Assembly: GCA_903892365.1 (NCBI GenBank)
Contig: CAITIF010000083.1
Location: forward strand, 1-6,350
DNA: 6,350 bases
Source of the DNA: an uncultured Pirellula sp.
GTDB taxonomy: Bacteria > Planctomycetota > Planctomycetia > Pirellulales > Pirellulaceae
Reading direction: 5' to 3'
Both the position numbers and the translations under genes were made by a program. This document shows, piece after piece, positions 1 to 6,350 of the stretch. How positions within the stretch are numbered: the first letter of the stretch is position 1; each line of letters opens with the position of its first letter. Below the pieces are notes generated by a model. It had not been told where the DNA came from. It did not search any database and saw only the letters and a list, made by a program, of their open reading frames with translations.

Positions 1-694
1 CGATTCGAATCAGCGAGACGGCTCGTTTGAAATCTGTTGGGTGGTCGCAAAGGTAGGTGACAACACTTCGTCGGTGCGATCTTTCTAGCATCGCCTTGCA
101 CTTGATCCAATCACCCCAGTATTCACGCAGGATCTCTTTTTGCTCCTTTTCGCGTGGACGATCGTGTTGATTCGGTTCGGCCATGGCAAGATACATGGTG
201 CGTTCGTAATTTCCTAAGCACCATGGAACACCGATGATCTCCCCACAGTATCCGATGGATCCGAAGCGTTGGTCGTCAAAGTAGTTGGCAACACCCGTTT
301 CTTGAATAAGCTTGCATCGTTCCGAAAGGGCTTCCTTGTCTTCCGCCGCGATCCGTCGGAGGTAGATGTCGAATCGATTTGCAGCAATGTCTTTTGCATG
401 AAACGGTTGCGGGCACTGGCCCAAATACTCCAGCTGGAACGAACGGTCCGTTAACCCAGAGTGTGGGCCGCGGAAAATGGTTAGGTATTGTGTGGTGTCG
501 GCGTGCCGGTCCTTCATCCCGCCGTAGCTGATATCTTTTCGAGAGATCTGCCACTTATGTAAGATTGCCTGCATGGCCTCGGGCGTACCCAATCCACATT
601 TATCCAATCGATATAGACCGAAAGGACCGCTGCTGGGCTTGATATGGGTTAGTTCTTCTACCCGAAAGTCTTCGGGCATGCTCTTTAGCTTCAT
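1..694 (-). CDS. truD: tRNA pseudouridine(13) synthase TruD, 3'-truncated by the window edge
   Basis: TruD isomerises uridine 13 of certain tRNAs to pseudouridine in the cytoplasm. I translated this frame by hand: 231 uninterrupted codons run from an ATG at 692-694 to the left edge, so the stop and roughly the last third of the protein are missing. The N-terminus carries the family's PEDFxVEE block (residues 7-14). Residues 58-65 read GGMKDRHA, matching the TruD active-site motif G-x-K-D-x-x-A, with Asp62 as the expected catalytic aspartate. Residues 137-145 read NYFDDQRFG, the family's NYF-x-QRFG block. A small deviation is Asp66 where many TruDs have Val (KDxHAVT). The ATG at 694 was chosen because it sits just ahead of the first conserved block, as in known TruDs. 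The frame stays open 90 codons further upstream, with an alternative ATG at 881-883. No clear Shine-Dalgarno precedes either. Family assignment is secure; the start is less so. Confidence 0.93.
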   Translation of the reverse strand, partial: MKLKSMPEDFRVEELTHIKPSSGPFGLYRLDKCGLGTPEAMQAILHKWQISRKDISYGGMKDRHADTTQYLTIFRGPHSGLTDRSFQLEYLGQCPQPFHAKDIAANRFDIYLRRIAAEDKEALSERCKLIQETGVANYFDDQRFGSIGYCGEIIGVPWCLGNYERTMYLAMAEPNQHDRPREKEQKEILREYWGDWIKCKAMLERSHRRSVVTYLCDHPTDFKRAVSLIRI

Positions 695-995
695 CTTGAG
701 ATACAGTGTCTTGCAAACGTAGTAGCGGATCTCATCTTGAAGATCCGAGGGGAAATGAGGTGCGAGTCCACCCAATTGGTCCGCAAGAATCACCCGTATC
801 GGGGTAAACCGGGCTCTCGAAAACCAAAGTCGAACCTTAAAGCTTAATCGAACAACCGCAAATGTGCGATGGCTGGCTCCCATGGTGGGATAGCTTTCGA
901 TTAGAATTGGGGTAGCTAGGTACTGTGAATGCAAAAGTTCCTCGCATCCCCGCCTGATCCCAGCCTAAATCCCCTCCCAATCTGCGGATATCGCT
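695..995. other. Divergent intergenic region between truD and the PSCyt1 gene
   Basis: These 301 bases separate two divergently oriented starts, so promoters for both are expected here. I could not pick out a -35/-10 pair good enough to annotate on either strand, and neither start has a clear Shine-Dalgarno sequence. A short imperfect hairpin, TCCCA-tgg-TGGGA, lies at 878-890. The 8-base arms TAATCGAA (845-852) and TTCGATTA (896-903) form an inverted repeat, but such matches are expected by chance at this length. On the minus strand the truD frame stays open as far as a stop at 965-967, so part of this region could be coding if truD starts earlier. I see no tRNA or riboswitch-like structure. 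Confidence 0.6.
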
Positions 996-3818
996 ATGCA
1001 GCTTAATGTCGCCGCGTTTTGTTTTGTACCCATATCCCGTTGGCGATGGTGGTGCGTCATCGTGGTATGGTTTGTCTGGGGTGGAGCTTCCGGGCAGACA
1101 GCCACCCCGTTCGAAAATACTTCGCAAGACAGTTCCTCTCTCATTTACGAACGATCTGTCAAACTGGTGTTTACCGAACGCTGCATTGCCTGTCATGGTG
1201 CTTTGAAGCAAGAAGCGGGACTTCGTTTGGATACCGCAAGGTTTGCCATTGCGGGCGGAGACTCCGGAGCCACCATTACGCCTTCGGATATTCAAAGCAG
1301 TTTGATTTTAACGCGAGTCACATCGCAGGATATGTCGATCCGGATGCCACCGGAGGGCGAACCGTTGAAAGCAGAGCAAATCGAAGGTCTCTCCCAATGG
1401 ATTGCTCAAGGTGCAGGTGCTCCGGAAAATGAACAAGCGGAAAAGTCACCTATGGAGCATTGGGCCTTTAGGTCGCCAGTAAAGCCGACGATTCCAGTTT
1501 TGGAATCTTCGTCGGATTCATCTGCTTTCGCGAATCCCATCGATGCATTTCTTGAACAAGCGCGGCGATCGAATGGATTGGTGGCTCAACCATCGATCGA
1601 TCGTCGACTGTGGCTTCGACGTATTTCGCTGGATCTGGTTGGGTTGCCACCGACGGCAGAAGAACAATCGGCTTTTTTAGCTGATGAATCGCAGGATGCG
1701 TATGAACGAATCGCAGCGAGGCTGCTAGAAAGCCCTCAGTATGGTGAACGCTGGGGAAGACACTGGATGGATGTTTGGCGATATAGCGATTGGTGGGGGT
1801 TGGGCGCCGAGGTTCGTAACTCGCAAAAGCACGTATGGCATTGGCGTGATTGGATCGTCGAATCGATGAACGAAGACAAGGGGTACGATCAAATGATTCG
1901 CGAGATGCTGGCTGCTGACGAACTGTATCCCAATGATCTTAATAAATTGCGTGCGTCCGGCTTCTTAGCAAGGCAATACTTTCTATTCAATCGTACAAGC
2001 TGGTTAGATGAGACGGTCGAGCATACGTCGAAAGCCATGATGGGTCTGACGATGAATTGCTCAAAATGCCATGACCACAAGTATGACCCCATTCGTCAGG
2101 AGGACTACTATCAACTTCGAGCGATATTCGAGCCTTATCAAGTACGCATCGACCTTGTTCCCGGCCAAGTGGATCCTGAGCAGGACGGCATCCCGCGCGC
2201 ATTCGATTGCAATTTGGATTCACCCACTTACGTGCACGTTCGGGGCGACGATCGCAACCCTGACACCTCGAAGAAAATGGATCCGTCGGTGCCTGCTTTC
2301 TTGCTGGCAAGTTCTTCTGCTGATCCCTCTTCGAATGATTCAGTTCCCTTCGTACCGTCTGCCATAAAGCTTCCGCCCGAGGCCTACGATCCAGGTTCCC
2401 GAAGCTTTATTGTCGATAGCTATGTCAGTTCCGTAGATCTTCAGATTGAGGCAGCGGCCAAGAAACTCTCGGAATTGGAAACCAAGATCGGTGCGACGGA
2501 AGCAAGTTCTACAACGGGAACCGCGATTGTTTCTAAAGCGGTTCAACAAGAACGCACGGTTGCCGCCAAAGCATTAGCTGCTTTGAATGCGAACAAACAG
2601 GCGATCCTTGCGCGATCGGCCGCTCAACAAGCAAAACACAAGTTGCCAGATTCCGAAGAATGTCTTCAAGCTGCCCGCAATGCTTCTCGACTCGAGCGAA
2701 TCGCAGCTTCTGCCACGGCAGACCAGAGCTTCGAACAGGCACAATGGGAACTGCTGCAACTGGAAGAGGCTCAAGCGGCGGCTGACAAATTGGAAGAAGC
2801 GAAAAAGAAGGTCGCTGCAGCAACCGAAGCACGCGATAGTGCGTTGAAATCCATCGAGATCGTTGGTGATCAGTTTACTCCTCTTGTGGGATCGATCAAA
2901 ACACGCGAGTCTAACCTGGAAACGGAAGAGTCACGTCGAAAGCCGTTTCCCACGACCAGCACTGGGCGCCGAACCGCGCTGGCGCAGTGGTTAACTCATC
3001 GTAACAATCCTTTGACGGCTCGTGTGGCTGTCAACCATCTTTGGGCTAGACACATGGGAAGCCCACTTGTTCCAACCATGTTTGATTTTGGTCGCAAAGG
3101 GAAACCACCCACCAACCAGGAGTTATTGGACTGGTTGGCGATGGAGCTGATCGATAGTGGGTGGAGTATGAAACACATGCATCGACTGATGGTCACCTCC
3201 CAAGCTTACAGGATGTCCTCCAGCGCCCTGAACGCGGATGCAGAAACAATCCGCAAGGATCCAGAGAATCGTTTTTATTGGCGAGCCAACACGGGGCGAA
3301 TGGAATCGCAAATGCTTCGTGATTCCCTTTTGCATCTAGCGAACGTTCTGGATCTCCGTTTAGGTGGGCCCCCGATTCCGGCAGCTCAAGATCAGTCCTT
3401 TCGACGCAGCCTTTACTACTTTCATTCTCACAACGAGCATAACAAATTCCTTTCGATGTTTGATGATGCAAGTGTACTGGACTGTTATCGAAGAGCACAA
3501 AGTATTGTTCCACAGCAAGCGCTGGCATTGGAGAATAGTCAGCTGGCCTTGGATTGCAGTCAGAAGATGGCCGACCGGATTGTCGCAATGTCGAAAGGAA
3601 CGGATGGGTTGGTTTCAGAAGAGGCTTTTGTGCGTTATGCATTTCAATGGATTCTTGCGACCGATCCAAGTTCCGCGGAAATGGAAGCTTCTTTACGTGG
3701 GCTGAGTCGATGGACTCAAGTTGCGTCTCAGTTAGGAAAAGCAACTCCAGAGACTCTGGCTCGTGTTAATTTGATCCATGCACTGATCAATCACAACGAC
3801 TTCATCACCATAAGGTAA
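996..3818 (+). CDS. Exported PSCyt1-DUF1549-DUF1553 (PSD1) cytochrome-c-like planctomycete protein
   Basis: A 940-residue protein with the standard planctomycete architecture. Residues 1-33 look like a Sec signal peptide: a basic stretch near Arg15-Arg17, a Trp/Val-rich core, and a likely cleavage after Ala-Ser-Gly. Residues about 50-142 form a PSCyt1 cytochrome-c-like domain with CIACH (63-67) as the haem site; Met113 or Met117 (MPPEG context) could be the axial ligand. DUF1549 (PSCyt2) spans about 180-390, with the [10 protein letters not shown] and [11 protein letters not shown] blocks and a second CxxCH (355-359) inside [13 protein letters not shown]. Residues about 475-620 are Ala/Glu/Lys/Gln-rich and probably coiled coil. 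DUF1553 (PSD1) runs from about 655 to the end, with [13 protein letters not shown] and the LINHNDF terminus. An in-frame stop at 966-968 and the leader fix the ATG at 996. The DUF1501 gene follows 7 nt after the stop. The function of these proteins is not established; extracytoplasmic redox or carbohydrate-related roles are inference. Confidence 0.95.
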   Translation: MQLNVAAFCFVPISRWRWWCVIVVWFVWGGASGQTATPFENTSQDSSSLIYERSVKLVFTERCIACHGALKQEAGLRLDTARFAIAGGDSGATITPSDIQSSLILTRVTSQDMSIRMPPEGEPLKAEQIEGLSQWIAQGAGAPENEQAEKSPMEHWAFRSPVKPTIPVLESSSDSSAFANPIDAFLEQARRSNGLVAQPSIDRRLWLRRISLDLVGLPPTAEEQSAFLADESQDAYERIAARLLESPQYGERWGRHWMDVWRYSDWWGLGAEVRNSQKHVWHWRDWIVESMNEDKGYDQMIREMLAADELYPNDLNKLRASGFLARQYFLFNRTSWLDETVEHTSKAMMGLTMNCSKCHDHKYDPIRQEDYYQLRAIFEPYQVRIDLVPGQVDPEQDGIPRAFDCNLDSPTYVHVRGDDRNPDTSKKMDPSVPAFLLASSSADPSSNDSVPFVPSAIKLPPEAYDPGSRSFIVDSYVSSVDLQIEAAAKKLSELETKIGATEASSTTGTAIVSKAVQQERTVAAKALAALNANKQAILARSAAQQAKHKLPDSEECLQAARNASRLERIAASATADQSFEQAQWELLQLEEAQAAADKLEEAKKKVAAATEARDSALKSIEIVGDQFTPLVGSIKTRESNLETEESRRKPFPTTSTGRRTALAQWLTHRNNPLTARVAVNHLWARHMGSPLVPTMFDFGRKGKPPTNQELLDWLAMELIDSGWSMKHMHRLMVTSQAYRMSSSALNADAETIRKDPENRFYWRANTGRMESQMLRDSLLHLANVLDLRLGGPPIPAAQDQSFRRSLYYFHSHNEHNKFLSMFDDASVLDCYRRAQSIVPQQALALENSQLALDCSQKMADRIVAMSKGTDGLVSEEAFVRYAFQWILATDPSSAEMEASLRGLSRWTQVASQLGKATPETLARVNLIHALINHNDFITIR
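3812..3815 (+). promoter_or_regulatory. Probable ribosome binding site of the DUF1501 gene, overlapping the upstream gene's end
   Basis: AAGG lies 10 nt before the ATG at 3826, inside the last sense codons of the upstream gene, whose TAA occupies 3816-3818. It is a short but usefully spaced Shine-Dalgarno core in a window where the other starts lack one. Its position suggests that translation of the second gene is coupled to termination of the first. There is no room for a separate promoter between the two genes. Confidence 0.5.
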
Positions 3819-3825
3819 AAACGAA

Positions 3826-5292
3826 ATGAATCCCCTTCATTCTGTCCATTGCAAGTCGCATCGACGATCATTTCTGTCCGATGTTGGTATGGGATTTACT
3901 GGACTGGCGCTTGGTGCCATGCTAGCGAAAGACGGAGTGTATGGTTCCGAGGACCCCCACGCATGGCAGCCACCAAATGGGTTACCTCACTTTGCACCGA
4001 AAGCAAAGAATGTGGTTTGGTTGTTCATGAATGGTGGCGTATCGCACATGGAGAGCTTCGACCCCAAGCCGGAGCTGACTAAGCACGCGGGCAAAACCAT
4101 TGCGGAATCTCCCTACAGCGATGCTCAAAATCCGGAGAAGCTCAAGCTCGCGCGGGTTACCGTGATCAATGACGCGAATGGTCAACAACGCAATACACTT
4201 TATCCTTTGCAAGTTGGCTACAAGAAGTATGGTCAATCTGGAATCGAGCTCAGCGATTGGGTGCCTCACATGGGCAGCTGTGTCGATGACATTGCGATCG
4301 TTCGATCGATGTGGACAACGGATGATAATCACGGCGCCCAAACGCAGTTTCATTCTGGACGACACATGCTGGATGGCGAATTCCCAACCTTGGGAGCCTG
4401 GGTCCATTACGGTCTTGGAAGCTTGAACGAAAATTTGCCTCAGTTTATCTCGATCGGTAACCGCGAGTATTGGAACGTCAAAGATGGGCATTATCTTGGG
4501 CCTGCCCACGATGCGATTCCCATTCGGGTAGATCCCAATAACCCATTAGACTTCGCAAAGCCAATGAATGGGATGTCCGAAGAAGAGCAACGAATTGGCT
4601 TTGATCTGGCATTGGAACTGAATCGCCACAAAGGAGTAGAGTATCCTGATGATGCGTCACTGGCTGCTCGTATCAAATCGTACGAGTTGGCGTTTCGTAT
4701 GCAAACTTCAGTTCCAGACGTTTTGAACTTGAACGCCGAAACGGCCGAGACTCAATCGATGTATGGAATCGATGAACCGGAGACACGGGAATTCGGGATG
4801 CAAATGCTGGCGACACGACGATTTCTGGAGCAGGGCGTTCGATTCATTCAAGTTCAACATGGTGCTGGAGGGGCAGGTGTATGGGACGCCCACGGAGGTC
4901 TGAAAGCAAATCACGAAAAGAACTTTAAAGCTGTGGATAAGCCGATTGCAGGCCTGCTTAAAGATTTGAAGCAACGAGGCTTACTCGATTCCACAATCGT
5001 CCTGTTCGCCAGCGAGTTTGGACGGACTCCTGGAACTCAAGGTGCCGATGGTCGTGACCATCATATTTATGGTTTCAGCGTATGGATGGCAGGAGGGGGC
5101 ATTCGAGGTGGAATCGTCCATGGAGCAACGGATGAAATTGGTTTTCATGCAGTTGAAAATCGGCATTACGTCACCGATATCCACGCTACTATTTTGCATC
5201 AGTTGGGGCTAGATTCCCGCAAACTAGAAATACCTGGTCGAAAGCGGTTGGACATTGATCACGGCCAAGTCATCCGCGATATCCTAGCCTAA
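3826..5292 (+). CDS. DUF1501 family protein, alkaline-phosphatase/sulfatase-like fold, Tat-type leader
   Basis: This 488-residue protein is full length for DUF1501, a family related to the alkaline phosphatase/sulfatase superfamily. The N-terminus has a twin-arginine-type leader: SHRRSFL (11-17), then a mildly hydrophobic stretch to about residue 33. This suggests folded export to the periplasm. Family blocks in order: [20 protein letters not shown] (63-82), where Asn69 and Asp79 are near the expected metal site; [16 protein letters not shown] (166-181); WDAHGG (353-358); ASEFGRTPG (395-403); GRDHH (409-413); and TDIHATIL (450-457) near the C-terminus. The Asp, His and Glu residues of these blocks are candidate metal ligands. 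I see no Cys/Ser-x-Pro-x-Arg sulfatase signature, so sulfatase activity should not be assumed. It forms an operon with the preceding PSCyt1-DUF1549-DUF1553 gene, the usual partner, and no terminator lies between them. The substrate is unknown. The frame is intact throughout. Confidence 0.95.
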   Translation: MNPLHSVHCKSHRRSFLSDVGMGFTGLALGAMLAKDGVYGSEDPHAWQPPNGLPHFAPKAKNVVWLFMNGGVSHMESFDPKPELTKHAGKTIAESPYSDAQNPEKLKLARVTVINDANGQQRNTLYPLQVGYKKYGQSGIELSDWVPHMGSCVDDIAIVRSMWTTDDNHGAQTQFHSGRHMLDGEFPTLGAWVHYGLGSLNENLPQFISIGNREYWNVKDGHYLGPAHDAIPIRVDPNNPLDFAKPMNGMSEEEQRIGFDLALELNRHKGVEYPDDASLAARIKSYELAFRMQTSVPDVLNLNAETAETQSMYGIDEPETREFGMQMLATRRFLEQGVRFIQVQHGAGGAGVWDAHGGLKANHEKNFKAVDKPIAGLLKDLKQRGLLDSTIVLFASEFGRTPGTQGADGRDHHIYGFSVWMAGGGIRGGIVHGATDEIGFHAVENRHYVTDIHATILHQLGLDSRKLEIPGRKRLDIDHGQVIRDILA

Positions 5293-5310
5293 ACGTAGTT
5301 TAGGTATTTT
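5288..5310 (+). terminator. Palindrome holding both convergent stop codons, possible weak intrinsic terminator
   Basis: CCTAAAC (5288-5294), gta (5295-5297) and GTTTAGG (5298-5304) form a perfect 7-bp inverted repeat, followed on the plus strand by TATTTT (5305-5310). The left arm contains the DUF1501 TAA (5290-5292). The right arm contains, on the minus strand, the TAA of the HD-GYP gene (5300-5302). The stem is short and A/T-rich and the T run is brief, so termination strength is doubtful. Only the plus-strand direction has a T tail; reading leftward the flank is not T-rich. Confidence 0.45.
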
Positions 5311-6350
5311 GGGTGGCGTTATTTGCTTCGGCCAATAAGTCATCGCGCCACAAAACATCATCCATCATAAACTTCTCAATGCGTCCGAAAGAGTCATTGT
5401 GCTTTTGAGAAGCTCCCATAATGAAGCGTTCGGAATCACTTAGGTCAACCACATCGTTACTGCCCCCTAAGATACGGACGGTTGGTTCCAGTGGATTCAC
5501 TGAGTTCCCTTTAATGACAACAGCAATCGATTGGTCATCCAGTTCCACCGCCGATCCAATCGGGTACATGGATAGCCCTCGAACAAAAGCGAAGAACACA
5601 TGTGGGTCGAAGCGGTGCAAAGTGGATTGGTGACAAAGATATGCGATCGCGTCCGAGGCCACATAAGGTTGATCGCGGAATGGGGATTGCACCAAACTGA
5701 TATACGCATCAGAAATGTTCAAGACGCGCGACGCCATGAGAATATCTTTTCGCTTGAGATTGTTCGGAAATCCCGAGCCGTCACATTGCTCGTGAACCTG
5801 CCGGATCATGGTGCAAATTCGCTCATTCAATCCCGAAGCCTTTTTTATAAGCTCTGCAGATTCCATGGGATGCTTACGATAAGCTGAAAGAGACACATGA
5901 TCGCCTCGAAGTAGTCCATTGGTATCAAACCACTCTGGGTGCATGAAAAGCGAACAGTCATGGAACGCAGCCGCGACGCCGATCTCCATCGAGTCTTTTT
6001 GGCCGGGTTCTAATATCGAGCAGACCGCTACTGCTAACATCGACAGGGAGGAAGACCGAGCGATCCAATACCGGTTGGTCTCATCATGCAGCGTCGGATT
6101 CAAAACGGCAGAAAGCCGAAGCGTTAAAACAGCAAGTGTTGCTGAGACCTCTTGCTCTGCTTGCCGAATAAAACCAATCACTGAATCTTCGAACCTGCCT
6201 AGCTGAACCGGTTCATTCTTTTCAATCGCATCGAACGAGTCGGCGAGGCATTCCTCTACATGTGAAATCGATGCTTCGACTGACTGAATCAATTCAGAGG
6301 AGAACGACTCCCGAAGAAGATTCTCGGGTGTCGTCTCTTGTTCGGGTTCC
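5300..6350 (-). CDS. Divergent HD-GYP-type domain protein, 5' end beyond the window
   Basis: HD-GYP proteins typically bind and hydrolyse cyclic di-GMP. The frame is open from the right edge to the TAA at 5300-5302, giving about 350 residues with no ATG near the beginning. The TTG at 6290-6292 is a possible start, but the open frame upstream makes a start outside the window more likely. Numbering from that TTG codon: a helical region of no recognised family (1-70); HD at 111-112; His141 in KHPMESAELI; VHEQCDGSGFP (166-176), corresponding to the canonical HHExxDGSGYP; ISDAY with Asp195; and a C-terminal beta-type segment (about 245-295) of the kind that follows some HD-GYP domains. Several key positions differ: HDIGK reads HDCSL, the first His of the HH pair is Val166, and GYP reads GFP. 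No signal peptide or membrane segment is visible, so it is probably cytoplasmic. It converges on the DUF1501 gene with 7 nt between stops. HD-GYP-like membership is fairly certain; catalytic activity is not. Confidence 0.82.
   Translation of the reverse strand, partial: EPEQETTPENLLRESFSSELIQSVEASISHVEECLADSFDAIEKNEPVQLGRFEDSVIGFIRQAEQEVSATLAVLTLRLSAVLNPTLHDETNRYWIARSSSLSMLAVAVCSILEPGQKDSMEIGVAAAFHDCSLFMHPEWFDTNGLLRGDHVSLSAYRKHPMESAELIKKASGLNERICTMIRQVHEQCDGSGFPNNLKRKDILMASRVLNISDAYISLVQSPFRDQPYVASDAIAYLCHQSTLHRFDPHVFFAFVRGLSMYPIGSAVELDDQSIAVVIKGNSVNPLEPTVRILGGSNDVVDLSDSERFIMGASQKHNDSFGRIEKFMMDDVLWRDDLLAEANNATQNT

Noticed and set aside
214..554. Short open frames on both strands across 214-554
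   Set aside because: They lie wholly within the truD coding frame, which carries the conserved catalytic motifs on the minus strand; they are out-of-frame shadows.
845..903. Inverted repeat TAATCGAA / TTCGATTA as a possible operator
   Set aside because: An 8-bp match with a 43-nt gap in about 300 bases is close to chance expectation, and it does not flank a recognisable promoter.
901..929. TTAGAA ... TGTGAA with 17-nt spacing as a plus-strand promoter
   Set aside because: Both hexamers match the sigma-70 consensus poorly, and planctomycete promoters are not well enough defined to rescue the call.
837..1295. A 152-codon minus-strand open frame over the truD upstream region and the 5' end of the PSCyt1 gene
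   Set aside because: It is largely antisense to the signal peptide and cytochrome domain of a well-supported gene, and its translation has no recognisable family blocks.
1591..1608. Runs of ATCGATCG-type sequence that might look like a tandem repeat
   Set aside because: Short, inside a conserved coding stretch, and explained by Ile-Asp-Arg codons; CGATCG/TCGA words occur throughout the window.
3193..3744. A 183-codon minus-strand open frame
   Set aside because: It is antisense to the DUF1553 domain of an intact 940-residue gene and shows no domain signature.
3982..4509. A 175-codon minus-strand open frame
   Set aside because: It is antisense to the conserved N-terminal half of the DUF1501 protein and has no recognisable motif.
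3826..5292. Annotation of the DUF1501 gene as a sulfatase
   Set aside because: The fold is related, but the Cys/Ser-x-Pro-x-Arg motif needed for formylglycine formation is not present.

Overview
The window looks like a piece of chromosome from a planctomycete (Pirellulales/Rhodopirellula-like). The basis is the central tandem pair: a secreted PSCyt1-DUF1549-DUF1553 protein followed by a DUF1501 protein. This pairing is found many times over in Planctomycetota genomes and is uncommon elsewhere. Weak or absent Shine-Dalgarno sequences and roughly balanced base composition fit that reading, but I counted neither formally.

Layout. (1) 1-694, minus strand: the N-terminal 231 residues of TruD (tRNA pseudouridine-13 synthase), running off the left edge. 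It is easy to miss because its stop codon lies outside the window. (2) 695-995: a divergent intergenic region with no convincing promoter; the truD frame stays open through most of it. (3) 996-3818, plus: a 940-residue exported cytochrome-c-like protein with two CxxCH motifs and a long predicted coiled coil between its two planctomycete-specific domains. (4) 3826-5292, plus: a 488-residue DUF1501 protein with a twin-arginine-type leader and an alkaline-phosphatase-like metal site. It starts 7 nt after the previous stop and is almost certainly co-transcribed with it. (5) 5288-5310: a perfect 7-bp palindrome holding the stop codons of both convergent genes, followed by a short T-rich run. (6) 5300-6350, minus: a divergent HD-GYP-type protein whose 5' end lies beyond the right edge.

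How the genes relate. Genes 3 and 4 form an export-linked two-gene unit: a haem-type electron carrier or sensor fused to domains of unknown function, plus a probably Tat-exported hydrolase-fold partner. The biochemical role of such pairs is not established; they are often found near sulfatases and polysaccharide-degradation genes, but none are visible here. TruD (tRNA modification) and the HD-GYP protein (cyclic-di-GMP type signalling, possibly binding only) are transcribed in the opposite direction and have no evident link to the pair. I see no mobile element, CRISPR array, tRNA, rRNA or clear riboswitch. Overall this is ordinary planctomycete chromosome. The most reviewable points are the degenerate HD-GYP site, the double CxxCH, the shared stop/terminator palindrome and the truD start.
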